A stretch of DNA of 64,000 nt from Rhizomys pruinosus (GCA_009823505.1 VZQC01011939.1:3762751-3826750); one strand, 5' to 3'; numbered from the stretch's first letter, positions 1-12,501 are shown. Notes: generated from the sequence alone by a model not told the origin. Numbers and translations are program-made.

Positions 1-105
1 CCTGAGTCTACTCTTCCTGAGAGATGTCCGTGCTGTCTGACACTTCAGTCAAATAATGATCCTGTTCTTCAAATTTTTATTTCACCTGGAGTGAGAGCTA
101 CGTGC

Positions 106-455
106 TGTATTAGTTACTTTTCTGTTGCTGTGATAAAACACTGCAGCAAGGGAACTTACAAAAGGAAGAGTTTATTTGAGCTTAAGGTTCCAGGGATCAG
201 AGTCCATAAAGAAAGCAAAGGTAGCCAGAGAAGAAAGGGAAGTGACCACGGTGATTAAGCAGCCACAGGAAGCAGAGAGCAACTGGAGATCAGGCAAGGC
301 TTAAGAACTCTCTAAGCCTGCCCCCTTTAACATACTTCCTCCAGCAAGGACACACCTTCTAAGACCCCCCCCCCCCAAAACAGCACCACCGACTGGGGAG
401 AAAATGTCCAAATACTCTGAGTCTATGAGCCACATTCTCATTCAAGCTACCACCT
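106..455 (-). mobile_element. MaLR (ORR1/MT-type) solo LTR, reverse
   Basis: Read on the minus strand this has the MaLR LTR layout: a start resembling tggtggtagcttgaatgag, then a GGGGGCAGGCTTAGAGAG-like block, an AATAAA-type signal (as its complement near 171-176), and an end resembling gtaactaataca. The same layout is seen in the clear LTR pair at 30.0-32.1 kb. A C-run at 366-376 is local slippage. No second LTR or internal region is nearby, so it is a solo LTR. The edges are approximate. Confidence 0.75.
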
Positions 456-3400
456 TCCACCCCCCTGGCTAAGGCCCTGCATCCTGGGCTCCTCTGTGCA
501 CCTACACCCCCACATAAATGTTCTCGTACCCATGCGTGCCCCTCCACACACACACTTCTCTTAGCCATGTGCTTTTTGTGACTTTTGCTCCCTCCATCCC
601 CAACACACCAGATGTGCTGCATTAAGGCTGAGCCAGGCAATTCTGTCTTTTCTTGTCCAGATGCCCACCCCCTGGGCTCCAGGCTCACCTCTGCAAGAGT
701 CTGCTAGATGACATCTCTCAATGAGTCGCATTCCAATCACCCAATGGAAACGCCAACTTTGAGAGGCTCCCTGTTGGCCCTAACATGTTCCTTTTCCTTG
801 AGAAAGTCTTCTCTCTCAGCCTGGGAGCCCCAGTGTGCCTAGCTCTTGCTTTCCTCTCCCCCAAATCTCTGCCTCTACAACCTTTTCTACTTCCATGAAG
901 GATAAGGCCATATTTAATTACTGAGGAGATCAAAACACAATAGAGTTTCAGAGTGCAACCAAGTCAGGCCTGTTCTTCACATTCCTGACTGCCAGCCAGA
1001 GAGAACTGCCATCATCTCACAAACTGTTCTGAAAGCTTTATAAAGAGCACCTCCATTCAATAGCAAAACAACAGAGCAATCTTTTCTAAGACTTAAAATC
1101 ATGTCCTATTCTGTTCAAAATCGCAAAATGGCTTCATCTATTACAAACAGAAGGCAGAGTCTGAGTAAGTGGTGTTGATATCTGGCTGTGCTGTGCTCTA
1201 AGTCAATCCATATTGTATATAACAGTGGTATTTCAGGCTGTGCCTTGCCCTGAGAGTCTCCGTTTTAAAGAATCCTTTGACTCTACTTTGAGGGATAAGG
1301 ATGTTTATAGCCTCTGGATGTATCCACAAACTGTGCCATCATTCAGGCACCACCTACCCAGCACAGAATAAATGATTTATTCCTGAGAATTGAAAGATAG
1401 CTACCCTATAAGTTTATTGGGGTCAATTGAAACTGTATGAATGTATTAAAATCATATTAAGGAGATCAGGCCTGAGAATTTATCAGACACAGCAGAGTGA
1501 GGAAAGACTTTAACTCCCTCACCTGGACCTCATAAACTGATGGACACCTAACACTGTGATGGCATGGCCTAACACCAACCTGTCATCTGATAGCTGGTGT
1601 ATGTCAAGGTCTGACAAGCAGAGGACTCCCCAACTACTCCTGGAGCTTCCACTTGGCTCAGGCTCCCACCATTGACACAGCCTACTCATCTTGCCCATCT
1701 ACATGCTCATCTGTCTGGTCTGCATCTGGACATGAACACACTGCTTCCTGCTCTTAGGCGCTGCTTTGTCCTTTCACCTCACAGCTACAAGAGCTTTGCT
1801 CCCAAACCTTGACTCAGCAGCTCCAACAGCAGCCTCTTCTCAGTACTGATGATTATCTTAACAATACAGACTTTTTCTCAGCCCACTTCTGAAACTTCTT
1901 GAATTCTGCTGCACCTTCTTTAACATATATTCATTCTGTAAACCACACACATGTGTGTAGATGTACTTACTGTGTGGTGTGTAATATAAGATTTAATGTT
2001 ACCAATTAAGATTGGAATAAAAAAAAGATTGGAATAAGAAAATCTTCATTCACCTTGGCCAGGTTACCAAGGTAGGTGGGGGCTATACAATAAATCTCTG
2101 CCATTGAAACAGCTAAACAGTATAAACTTATTTTTGTTCAATCAATTCTAACATTGTGGAAAGACACAAATGTGTCAGCACAGTGTGTGCATAACAATTG
2201 GTTTACTAAGGCCCATGTGACCTGGCTGTTCCCCTCTTCTCTGGTTGGACATCCAAACATTCTTATGGTCACTTCATCCAGCCCCAGCCACCGGCCTCCA
2301 ACCTGTTCCTCCAGCAAGCCATCTGTACCACTGTGGCAGGGCATAGCAACTCATGTCCTTCTTTGCTGCTCTTTCTACCCCTCATGTGCACATATGTCAC
2401 ATGTGTCCACACACGCACGCACATGCCATCCCTGCCCCTTCTTCCACAGTGAGGCGTGATCCTGCTGACATCTGCTAGTCACACTTCTCCTTCTTGGCCT
2501 CCAGCGCTTCTCCCTGTCTTATTTTCTTTTCTTACAGCGCTTTCTATGTCACCCGTATCCCGTAATTTACTTTTTTCACTTCACACTGGGACACACCAGC
2601 TCCGAGGCAGGAAATTCCACTTCCTCTGCACCGGGATGCATTCCAGCAGAGCCTAGGCTCTGGCACATGAAGGTACTCAAACATCCTTGCTGCATGAATG
2701 GATGATTGAAATTTGAACTGCATTTTGGAACGACTTTGGCTATCTGGAAAACCTGGTTTTTCAGAAAAACATATCCTTGAGATTCAATAGTCAGAAATGT
2801 AGAGGCAACCATGTCCTTACTCTGCTTGGACCACATTTCCCGTTGAGCTGGCATTTGATGACACATGCTGAAATATACCTGCCATACTCAACACTGTGCC
2901 CACGGAATAATGTGCTCCTAAACACCAAACCCACAGACTCCAAGAAGACTTACAGGACAGAACAGCTTCATATACAGGGTTCTAGACCCATGATCCCATG
3001 GCTGTACATGTGGTAAGCTCTAATATGAGCCATAAGACAAGCATTTAATTCTAGCTCTCTTTTAATTAGGAGCATAAGCTGGAACAAGCACCTTCATTCC
3101 TCAGTTTTTCTGTCTATAGAAAATGAATTTTATGCAATGTGGGTCTGACGTTCCTTCCAGCATGAAGAGTCCGTCCTTTCAAAAGCCAATAAACCATTCT
3201 GACAGAATTAGAAATTATCTTAGTAACCCTTGATTTCATGGAACTTACAGGGTTATTTTATGAATGTTCAAGTCTTTAAGAGTCTTTTGAGGAGAATGGT
3301 CTGGAAACAAGCAGTGGATCCACCACAACCATCTAACTTCCATGGACCTCTCAGAAGCAGCAGCAACACCAATGGTTCTTTATACAATTTAGAATGACTA

Positions 3401-4220
3401 ATCAGTAAGCTTTATTAGCCAGTGAACTTGCCTGGAGCCACATAACACACATTTTACCAGCTAATTTCTGCAGAGATTGCAGTCCAGAGCCAGGTGGCTG
3501 CTGGTGGGTCAGGCCTCTGTGGGAATTAAATCTCCATTTCTTTCAACTGATGTTGACTCTGAGTCTTCCTGTTCTCTGGATGTCAAAACAGACAGACACA
3601 GTTGTTGGACTGGCAAGAATGCTGATGAGCAGGCTTAGGATAAGGCCCCCAAGAGGGACTGAATGCTCCCCACATGACCAACATGTCTGGCTTGCAATGA
3701 TGCAAACCTATATTTGGGGCTCTGCTGATTCTTCCTCACAGAAGAACACCACGCTGTGAAATTCCCAGAAAACTGGAAATGTTCCTTATTTTTTAGGGCT
3801 GCTATTGTACATGGTAAGGCTTGAACAGTTTTATATTTAGGTTTTCCACCCCAATTGTAGAGGTCATAAAATGTCTTCCTTAGAATATATTTCAAGGGAA
3901 GGAAATTTGGGCATATTTTTACTGAACTAGCACCTCCATCTCTATAGGATTCATATGATAATTTGATGCATGTATGCAATGTATCAGGATCAATCAGGGT
4001 AATAAGCACTTCCTGCTCCTCAGACATGTGCAATTTGTATGTGTTGTGAACTTTTGTAGTTTCTTTTCTGGTTATTATGAAGTACACTATAGGCAGCTGT
4101 GGTGATGGTGTTGCTCTCCTCTCAAGTCAGAGCAAAGCAGAAGGAATTCCTCCTTTTTGACCGTGGTTTGGAGTCCATTATCAACTTCTTTCTGTCCCTC
4201 CCCACTGCCCTTCCCTCCCC
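456..4220. other. Single-copy-like DNA, no gene recognised
   Basis: About 3.8 kb without a repeat family I can name. The longest open frame (reverse, 3635-4087, 150 codons) has low-complexity stretches but no motif, splice context or homology I recognise. It may contain decayed ancient repeats. No exon with convincing splice sites was seen. Confidence 0.4.
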
Positions 4221-4224
4221 CAAA

Positions 4225-4620
4225 TGGCCACTACTTCATTAGCTGTTCTTCAACCAAAGAAGCAATTGATAGAATTAGGAGACAGCCCACAAGACTGGAG
4301 AAAGTGTTTGTACACTATTAATCTAACAAGGAATTCATACCTAGAGAACATAAAGACATGTCTCAAAAGAAGACCTTCAAATGGCCACTGCGTACATATG
4401 CTCGACATTACTCATTTTAAGGGAACCCCAAGTCAAAACGACATCATCCCACCCAGTCAAGATAGTTGTTACCCCAAAGTCAACAAGACCAGCCCTGGTG
4501 AGGATGTAGAGAAAGTGGAAGTCTCATGAGGAGCTGGTGGCAATGAAAATCAAAAAAGGACACTGTGGATTGCTTAAAAACAAATAAACAACAATAACAA
4601 AAACCATCACAGGAAGATTG
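4225..4620 (+). pseudogene. Old LINE-1 ORF2 C-terminal fragment
   Basis: The text resembles the LINE-1 ORF2 region downstream of the reverse transcriptase: 'gacagcccacaagactggag', 'taatctaacaaggaattcat' and a later block about blocking out nearby residues are typical phrases of this segment. It is strongly diverged and interrupted. The 101-codon frame at 4224-4529 is a remnant, not a gene. Confidence 0.55.
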
Positions 4621-4768
4621 ATTAGAGAACGCCAACAATGACCCATCACAGGTAGAAGATGCTTTACATCATTCTGCAAAGATTCTGCAATTAACAAACA
4701 CTGTCACCTCTGTGGACTGCAGCGGCCTGAGTCTAGTATGGTACTTATGTAACAAGGCTGAAGGAAGA

Positions 4769-4771
<3 letters not shown>

Positions 4772-4807
<36 letters not shown>
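4772..4807. repeat. (GT)n microsatellite
   Basis: Eighteen perfect GT dinucleotides followed by G-rich sequence. Likely length-polymorphic. Confidence 0.98.
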
Positions 4808-4808
<1 letters not shown>

Positions 4809-4904
4809 AAGGGGGGGTGCGGGGGGTGTGTTTAGCTCCTGTGGAGAAAAAGCTGTGTCCTTAACACATGAAAATTCTCTAGAGATCCCAGCTTTTAAAT
4901 TCCC

Positions 4905-4985
4905 TCATTCCTTCCAAGATTTTTCCCTGGTAGGACAGAACCCGGGGCCTCTGCTAGGCAGGGGTTCCATCACTAAGTTACATTC
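4905..4985 (-). mobile_element. ID-like SINE fragment, reverse
   Basis: The reverse complement resembles the tRNA-Ala-derived ID body, with degraded versions of the 'ctaggcaag' and 'gaacccggggcct' blocks. It ends at the T-run of the neighbouring B1-like element. Diverged and approximate. Confidence 0.45.
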
Positions 4986-4991
4986 TCAACC

Positions 4992-5112
4992 TTTTTTTTT
5001 TTTTTTTTTTTTGCTTTTTCACTGTAAGACTGAGTCTCACTAAGTTGCCTGGGGAAGACTTGAACTTGTGATCCTCCTTTCTCAAACCTCTAAGTAGCTG
5101 GGACACAGGCTT
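4992..5112 (-). mobile_element. B1/Alu-like SINE, reverse
   Basis: A 21-nt T-run (the A tail on the other strand) is followed by 'gagtctcactaagttgcctg' and 'tctaagtagctgggacacag'. These are typical of an old 7SL-derived B1/PB1 monomer in reverse. The 5' part is missing. Confidence 0.7.
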
Positions 5113-5812
5113 TGTCTACTTGGTTTAGTGTCATTCAATAATTTTTAAAATAAGAAAACATTTCCATGGGTCTTCCTTGGAGGGTTTGAAGGAACTGATT
5201 GTGAAGATAACCCAGGCAACCTCTTCTGGGGACTTGGTAATGGAGGGAAAGGCAAATATCAGGCAATCGACTTCGAGGAGGGGAAGAACCCCATCTGCTT
5301 GGCACACTTGACTATTGGCTGGTGTTTGCCTTCCACCATTACCAAGTCTCCAGCAGTGCGCTTGCATCTGCACTCCAGGCTTGTGTCCTACAGGGTACAA
5401 GGGGATTCAGAAGGAGAGAACTACTCTAGGAGACTTTTGCACAACAAACCCAGGGCAGACATGGAAGTACCCTGACTCAGCCTCGGAACTGTTTTAACTC
5501 TTAGATAACAGAGGAATGGTCTTTTCCTTTATTCCTTTCTTAAAGAAGAGATAATTGAGCTTTCCTATGGTAAAAGTATCCTGGGTACTTGGACCCAGTG
5601 GCATCCAGTGCTGCCTTTCTGGACCTGGTTTATTTTATGTAATTTAATGTTTCCTGGATTCAGCATGCTACCAGACGTAAGAGGATGGCGGGAGGAGAAA
5701 TGGAGTGAGCCTGGCCCACAGGCATAATGTTAAGTTGTCAGGAATGATAAGTTCTGGTGTTTTTCTGCATAGAAGGATACTTAGAGTTAACAATAGCATA
5801 TCATGCACTTCT
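5113..5812. other. No feature recognised
   Basis: About 700 bp of ordinary composition. I see no repeat family or coding signature here. Confidence 0.4.
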
Positions 5813-5824
5813 GGAAAATAAATT

Positions 5825-6053
5825 TAAAAAAAGAGTTATTTGGTTAGTTAGTTATGATTTATGTATATGTGTGTGAGCCTGCATGCATATGGGTACCATG
5901 TGACTGCAATGCCTGTGGAAGCCAGAAGAGGGCGTGGTATCATGCAACTGAAGTTACAGAGGGTTGTAAGCTGCCCTGTGATACTGGGAACAGAGTCCTG
6001 ATCCTCTGCAGGGGCTGTAAGTGCTCTTAACCACTGTGCTATCTCTCCAGCCC
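5825..6053 (-). mobile_element. B3/B2-type SINE, reverse
   Basis: Reverse B3/B2 body, including 'ggaagccagaagagggcgtg' and the tRNA-like head 'aaccactgtgctatctctcc' at the right edge. A near target-site duplication starting ctggaaaa lies on both sides (about 5813 and 6054), showing LINE-1-type insertion. Confidence 0.85.
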
Positions 6054-6059
6054 CTGGAA

Positions 6060-6767
6060 AAAAAAAAGTTAAAACATTTCATCACAAAGAAAGTGATAAA
6101 TGTTTAAAGTTACTGATATGTAATTTGTTTCATTTGATTACTGCATGATGTGTTTGTGTATTAGAACATCATACTCTTTCCCAGAAATATGTAGTTACTG
6201 TATGTCAACCATAATAATAAAATGAGAAACCTGTGTGTAAAATATACTTGGCAGGATGACAAGGCACAGAATAAATAAACTAACATTGTTAATAAAATGT
6301 ATCCCTAATTATTTCTACTATGATTAGTATATGCATTCTGTAGAACTGCAATCATATAAAATACAATAAGTATTGCTTAAGAGCTCAACATGATGTTTTG
6401 GGGAAATTTTCGTAACTGCTTAAAAATCATGAGTATTCTACAACTCTATGCCTGGTAATACTGGGTCTGACTGCTAGAACAAAGAAAGTTTTAACTGGAT
6501 GTCTTAACTGTTCCTCACTGTTCTGGAGGTAGACAGCAAATCCAAAGGTCAGATGCCTGCAGATCTGGTTCTGTTGAGGGCCAGTTGCCTAACTTGCAAA
6601 TGGCTGTCTCCTGGAGTGCCCTCACACAGAGACAGAGCTGTGTCCCTTTTCCTTCTGTTAAAAGCCCCATCATGGTCTCATTTAATCCCAGTCACCCTCA
6701 AGTCTATCTCTCTAATGAGTGTGGGCTTCAACTTATAATTTTTTGAGGATACATAAACATTGATTTT
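6060..6767. other. AT-rich intergenic DNA
   Basis: About 700 bp, AT-rich in its first half. No repeat or coding feature recognised. Confidence 0.4.
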
Positions 6768-6777
6768 CTGACACTAA

Positions 6778-7018
6778 CTTTATTTTTATGTGTATGAGGA
6801 TTATGCTTGCATGTATTTAAGTGCATCCATGTCATGCCATGCCCACAGAGGCCAGAAGAGGGAGTCAGATTCTCTGGAAATGGAGTTATAGACAGACAGC
6901 TGTTAACCAGCATGTGGGTGCTGGGATTTGAACTCCTGTAGTCTTCTGAACCACATCCCTGAGGTCTTCTATAAGAACAACCAGAGTGCCCTTAACTACT
7001 GAGCCATCTCTCCATCCC
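6778..7018 (-). mobile_element. B3 SINE, reverse
   Basis: Reverse B3 body: 'aggccagaagagggagtcag' and the head 'actgagccatctctccatcc'. It is flanked by an imperfect duplication, ctgacactaa at 6768 and ctgacagtaat at 7019. An unusual extra stretch near 6945-6985 separates the B box region from the head. Confidence 0.85.
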
Positions 7019-7029
7019 CTGACAGTAAT

Positions 7030-7984
7030 GAAAAAAAAAATGACCTATTAGATTTAAGAGAAGTTGTTTAGCCATTCCACTATGATTGTTTCTTCCTTCT
7101 GTTTTATCAGGTTTTTGATTATTAGCTTGAGAGTGTTCCCTTATGTTGCATCTAGATCTGTACTGCAGTGTCCCTAACAATTTTAGAGATTTTTCAGCCA
7201 TCGCTTTCTCAAGGATTTCTTTTGGCCCTTCATCACTGCCTTGCCTCTCTGGTGCTGGGAGCACACGCATGCTGTTAGACCTGTGGACACTGTCTTACAG
7301 CCCCAGGGTGCACTGAATTCTGATTTCTGGAGCCTGCCTTTGCTCTGTGAGCATCAGATGGTTCTCTCCACCCACCCAGACAGAGGTCAAGGACTCCTCT
7401 CTCCGTTCTGTCACTGATGTGTCTGTTCCTGGCACTCCTTGGTCTCCTTTCACGTCTAAGGTTTTAATTTGGTTTTTCTTATCATTTCCATCTCTGTTAA
7501 AATATGCCATCTGACTTTGCACAGTGGGCACCATTTACACACATGAAACGGTCCTTCATATCCATAGTCTCATGATTTCAGAACGTGTTCTGCACTGTGT
7601 GGCTCTGACCATTACTTGTCAGTTTGCCTTTTAGAGATCTTCCTCTCAATACTTTTTCCTGCTTGTGTTTTAGTCGATTGCCACACAGAGCCTCAGGTAA
7701 TTATCTTGCCTGGAAATGGGCCTGCCTTTCCTTGTCCCTTTGGTCTATCCCCTTAGCAGGGCTTCAAGAACTTGTTGTGACATCAATGAAGGTGTCACAC
7801 TTGAGATCAGAAACTGGATGCATGTTCTACATATCACTTCTTCCATTCAGTGTCCTGCTAGAAATTCTATCCAGGAGGGTAAATCAAGAAGGATAAATAC
7901 AAGGTATTTGAGACTAGAAAAATTCTAAATATCACCATTTACAGTTGCCGTGATTATACACATAGACAATACAAAGTTTTATTT
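7030..7984. other. Unassigned; possible very old reverse L1 ORF1 at 7070-7250
   Basis: The reverse strand at 7070-7250 faintly resembles the C-terminal part of an ancient LINE-1 ORF1 ('atggctgaaaaatctc'-type wording), but similarity is too weak to assign. The rest shows nothing I recognise. Confidence 0.25.
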
Positions 7985-7994
7985 CATAATTTAT

Positions 7995-8161
7995 TCATTT
8001 ATTTTTATTTATTTTGTTCTTTTTCAAGACAGGGTCTCCCTGTAGCCCCAGCTGTCCTGCAACTTACTATGCAGACCAGGCTGGCCTTGAACTCACAGAG
8101 ATGCACTTGCCTCTACCTCATGAAAGCTGGAATTAAAGTGTGCACCACCACACTTGGCAAC
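7995..8161 (-). mobile_element. B1 SINE, reverse
   Basis: Reverse B1 with 'gacagggtctccctgtagcc', 'gaccaggctggccttgaact' and a T/A-rich tail on the left. cataattta flanks it at about 7985 and 8162 as a target-site duplication. Confidence 0.92.
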
Positions 8162-8403
8162 CATAATTTAATTTTAGTAAAGAAATTATTACAGTTAATT
8201 TATTTGTGGGTAGGGGAGACAGGTGGGTGCATTCATGAGTCACAGCCCACATGTGGAGGTCAGGAGACAACTTTAATGAGTTGGGTTCTTCCCATCAATC
8301 ATGTGAGTCCCAAGGATTGAACTCGAGTCCTCAGGCTTAGCAGCAAGTACATTTACCCTGACCCCTTGCCTGTCCTTATAGTTTGTAATGATTAAAACAT
8401 TAA

Positions 8404-8516
8404 GGCCAGATGTGTTGGGTTGTCACACACCTACAATTCCAGCACTTGGGAGGCAGAAGCAGGAGGTTCACTGCAAGTTCAAGGCCAGCCCTGGTTCCAC
8501 AGCAAGTTCCAGGCCA
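8404..8516 (+). mobile_element. B1 SINE, forward
   Basis: Forward B1: 'agcacttgggaggcagaagc' and 'aagttcaaggccagccctgg'. It lacks the usual terminal 'ctgtctcaaaa' block and so is 3' truncated. Confidence 0.88.
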
Positions 8517-8784
8517 GTCAGAAATATATAGTGAAGGTAGAGGGTATGTATGCATATTTTAGAGTAATGTAAAATCAAAATGGAAAAATGTGAATCATGA
8601 AATATGATGTGGAAATGACATGCAGCTTGTTTTCAGAGGACATAATTTTAGTATAGGTGTGGCATATATGCATACGTTGAAGTATACACATTGGAGGGAA
8701 CAACAACAAAAGAACCAGGACAAAACAAAAACAAAACAAAAAAAAAATAAATATGTGGTGAGATTCTGTTTCTATATGACCATT

Positions 8785-9090
8785 ATTGAGGGAAGCCAAG
8801 GCAGGAACTCAAGCAAGGCAGGAACTTGGCACTAGGAACTGAGGCAGAGGCCATGGAGGAACACTGTTTACTGGCTCCGTCCCCTTTGTTTGATCAGCTA
8901 CCTTTCCTACACAGCCCAGGCCCACCTCCCACAGTGGGCTGGGCCCTTTTACACCATGAAACTGCCCCCATAGACATGGCCACAGGCCCAGCCAATGCAG
9001 GAAATTCCTCAGTTGAGGTTCCTTCTTCTCGGGTATGTCAGGTTGACAACTGAAGCATCCAACAAAACTGTCCCTGTGTCAACTTGACAA
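8785..9090 (+). mobile_element. URR1-like DNA transposon remnant
   Basis: Contains the series 'gaggccatggaggaacactg', 'cacagtgggctgggcccttt' and a terminal 'gtcaggttgacaactgaag', which I associate with the non-autonomous rodent hAT-type URR1 family. The 5' end is missing. Related copies lie at 10.7 and 29.0 kb. The family name is from memory. Confidence 0.6.
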
Positions 9091-9224
9091 GCACATAAGC
9101 CATATCCTTTTTACTTCCTGTCTCCAAGATCACATTGTCATCACACTAGGAAATGCAGTACAGCTTTAAGAGGCACACAGTTGTTTATAATTCAAACACA
9201 TGAGAAGTTAAATATTTCTTTTTT

Positions 9225-9745
9225 AAAAAATTTCAAGTTTTCAATTAAATTTTTGTGTATTTCATGTAGAACATCTCAGTCTTCTCTATACCTCCTTCCT
9301 CTGTTGGCACAGTCCTGCAACTCCCCCCACACACTGGAATTTATACACTCTCGTCTGTGTCAAGGCCCATCATATCAAACTAGTGTCCATAGACATCCCT
9401 CAGTGCAAGCTCTTCACTGGGATCTAGTCAGCCTATCTAGAGTCCCTCCCCTTCAGAAGAACAGCTCTTCCTCTTCCAACAGAAATGGACTGCCAATAAT
9501 TCTTTGACTAAGATTGGGCCCTGCTGGCCCTCTCCATCATTCTGTGCTGGGTTTTGTCTGCTTGAGTTTGCATGGGTCTTGTATATGCTGTCACCATTGT
9601 TGTAGGTTCATATGATCAAGGTCCCAGGAGCCTTCAAGTTTCTATTTCCATATAGTCATGTTCCCCTCCTGACTCTAACAATCTTTCCACAACCTCTTCT
9701 GCAATGGTCCCTAAGCCCTGGGTGGGTGGAGTTTAATATAGGAAT
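9225..9745 (-). mobile_element. LINE-1 3' region (Lx-type), reverse
   Basis: The left end 'tttttgtgtatttcatgtag' is the complement of an L1 3' terminus. The body matches the 48.77-49.28 kb, 51.5 kb and 53.6 kb fragments block by block ('tggcacagtcctgcaactcc', 'ccctaagccctgggtgg'). It holds one copy (9581-9600) of the unit that is tandemly amplified at 54 kb. No ORF2 sequence remains: a 5'-truncated insertion. Confidence 0.75.
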
Positions 9746-9958
9746 GTTTCTTTAAAATCAAAGTTTATTAACTATAGACTCCTATAAAATAAAACATAAG
9801 TTAAGTACTTTCATATTTCAAAAGAACCAGGGTCACTTAAGTAAAATCCAAGTGCAATGGTGTAGCTCAAGGATAGACATCTGGGACTTAGTTATAATCT
9901 TTTGGCTCCAAAATGATTTGATATCTCTACTTCTCTAGCTCTAGCTCTGCCATTTCAA

Positions 9959-9992
9959 CACACACACACATACACACACACACACACACACA
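9959..9992. repeat. (CA)n microsatellite
   Basis: CA repeat with one TA interruption near 9971. Confidence 0.97.
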
Positions 9993-10700
9993 AAACTGGT
10001 CTTGTATGCTCAGGCTGGCTCCACTCCACACGTACCACTACCCTTGGTGTCCATCCCATAGTCCTGGAATCTCCAGTGTGCTGGGATCTCCATTGCAACT
10101 GAGGTTCCACTTTCACCATTGGCCTCCTGGCCTCACTGCATGGACTAAGACTCCAATTTTGCCAAAGGATGCCAAGCTTCAGCTGTTCTCCATGACTTCT
10201 TTATGGCTTCAAGACCAGTACAACAGGGGAAACTCTTACATATCACCAAATTTGGCTACCAACTTGAGCTATAGCCTTGACCACTGTGGACCACAGCTTC
10301 TGTGTGCTAACCCCAAGGAAATACTTTCCAGAAGATTTCACCTCAATCATGCTGTTCTCTTTGTAATCACAGCTGAATTTTCAGCCCCAGCTAACGATCA
10401 TGGATTGTTTCAGTAAAGAAAAGCTTTCATTTCAATGATCCTGGTCTCTTGGTGATCCAGAAGAGAGGCTTTGAGGTACTCTCAAACTTCCCACTGAAAT
10501 GTTATAAACCAGTTCTCCTTAAACTGGATTCCTTTTAGCATTATCTCCCAAGCTCCCACAGAACAACCCATTAAGCCTTAGGCACTTAATGGTTTTCCAG
10601 CCCAAATTTTCAAATGCTTCCACAATGCTCTCCAAAACAACATGGTCAGATATGCCACTGCACTATCTCATTCAATTGTAGTGATTTCTTTTTTAATATG
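9993..10700. other. Dispersed rodent repeat I cannot name
   Basis: The stretch reads like a known rodent dispersed repeat ('agaagatttcacctcaatca', 'ccacaatgctctccaaaaca' wording recurs in murid genomes in my memory), but I cannot assign a family. The 136-codon forward frame at 10006-10416 lies entirely in it and shows no protein motif. It abuts a URR1-like element. Confidence 0.35.
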
Positions 10701-10703
10701 CTT

Positions 10704-11030
10704 TTCCATTGCTATAATACACTACTGACCAAAATTAACTTGGGGAGGAAAGGGTTTATTTGAATTAACATTTCAGTGATAGTCTATTATGGAAGGAAGC
10801 CATGGCAGGACACGGGAAACCATGGAAAAACACTGCTTACTGGCTTGTTGTCCTTGGTTTGCTCAGCTCTTTCTTCCATAGCCCAGGCCCACCTGCCCAG
10901 TTGGCTCCTGCAGTTGGCTGGGCCCTTGCATATCAAGGAAATGCCCCACAAATGTTACCATAGGCTCATCTGGAGGAGGAAATTCCTCAGGCAAAATTCC
11001 CTCTTCCCATGTGTGTCAGGTTGACAACTG
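10704..11030 (+). mobile_element. URR1-like DNA transposon
   Basis: Starts 'gcttttccattgctataata', includes 'ggggaggaaagggtttattt' and 'aatgccccacaaatgttacc', and ends 'gtgtcaggttgacaactgg'. This is a fuller copy of the element at 8.8 kb and 29.0 kb. It is non-coding. Confidence 0.65.
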
Positions 11031-11364
11031 GAGCACAAGGGTAGAAAGTCGCTGAAGTAACATTCCATTTTAGTCAGAAGAAAAGTAAATTGAAAACAAC
11101 TTATAAAAACAGGAAGAAGAGAGATCTCCTAAGACCTCCTGAAACACAGGTACCGGGGCATGGACTAAAGAGCAACCCCCCCCCCCTGCCAACTGGGATT
11201 ACGAAGGCATCTGAAGGAAGCAAAGCAAGCCTTCAACACAGTGAAGAGGCATTTGGGACTCACATTGAAATACAGGCAAGGAGAAGCCCATATGCCAGGA
11301 ACACAAAGAAAAGACAACACAGGAAAGGGGCAGGATAATCCCCGACCAAGTTCTATCAACCCTA

Positions 11365-12418
11365 TGGAAGAGTCCTACAGTGGGATCCCTCTGGGGATGG
11401 CCCAGGACATGGATATCAGAAACACAGTTGTGAACATACTGAAAGAACTACAAAATTATAAAGAGCAAATCAAAGAATTAAGAAAAGAGAATGAAGAACT
11501 CAAGAAGGACCTAGAGAGAGAGAGTGACAAACTCCAGAAGGAAGTAGAAACACTGATCCCATGTAGAAAAAGATAAGGAAACAAACCAGTGAAGCAAAGA
11601 GCTATAGGAAGAGATTGAGAAGCTCCAAAAGGAAGTAGAAATACTAAAGAAATCAGAAGAGGAAATGAAAAAGGAGATCAAACACTCACCCAATCAAGAG
11701 GAAAGGGATGGAAAAAGCCTCAGAAGCAGAATGGAGGAAGCAGAACAAAGAATATCAGACCAGGAAAATAACAGAGAACAACTAAAAACCTCAAGGAAAG
11801 ATTATGAAAAATTTAAAAATACAGAAAAGTGAAACAACCAGGAAGTGTGGGACACTATGAAAAGATCAAACCTCCACATCATAGTAACAGAGGAAGGAGA
11901 AGAATCCCAAGAGAATGGTATTTATCAGATTTTCTACAGAATAATAGAGGTAAACTTCTGCAAACTAAAAAAAGACAAACCAATACAAATACAAGAAGCA
12001 CATAGAACTCCAAACAGACAAGATCAGAAAAGAAATTCTCCACACCACATCATAGTAAAAATGCTAGATACCCAAAACAAAGACGAAATCCTTAAAACCA
12101 CAAGAGAAAAACAACAAGTGACCTATAAGGGGGAAACCTATCAGAATTACAACTGACTTCTCAATGCAAAGTATGAAAGCAAGAAGAACCTGGAGCAAAG
12201 CATTCCCAGTGTTAAAGGACAATAGATGCCAACCCAGGTTACTTTACTCAGCAAAAATGTCAATTATATTTGAAGGAGAGAAAAAAACCTTCCATGACAT
12301 AAATAAGATGAAAGAATACATGTCCAGAAAACCAGCCCTTCAGAGAATACTTGAAGCAATTCAAAGGACAGAAGAAAGGAGCAACCATCCCCAGGCACCT
12401 AGAAAGAGAATTCAATAA
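11365..12418 (+). pseudogene. LINE-1 ORF1 (RNA-binding chaperone), broken
   Basis: LINE-1 ORF1p is a trimeric RNA-binding chaperone of the L1 RNP. Here the open frame to 11576 encodes a charged, heptad-like coiled coil (KEQIKELRKENEELKKDLE). After a stop near 11574 and a frame change, 11845-12156 encodes the RRM-like core with the hallmark RSNLHIIVTEEGEESQ and RTPNRQDQKRNSPHHII. 12164-12418 encodes the C-terminal domain (KARRTWSKAF, NRCQPRLLYSAK). The start is placed at the ATG before the coiled coil; an upstream ATG at 11241 is in the same frame. At least two lesions make it non-functional. Confidence 0.88.
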
Positions 12419-12501
12419 AAGCATAACTGCAGAAGTAGAAACCTAAACCCAAACTGCGAATGGATAATAAGGCAAAAGGAAGCAAGAAAAACCTATCAGT
12501 C

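Noticed and set aside
106..455. First read as a URR1-type DNA transposon
   Set aside because: Its reverse complement matches the MaLR LTR structure seen at 30-32 kb, so it is an LTR in reverse.
3635..4087. 150-codon reverse frame as a possible host gene
   Set aside because: No start context, splice sites, domain or family resemblance. The length is within chance for 64 kb.
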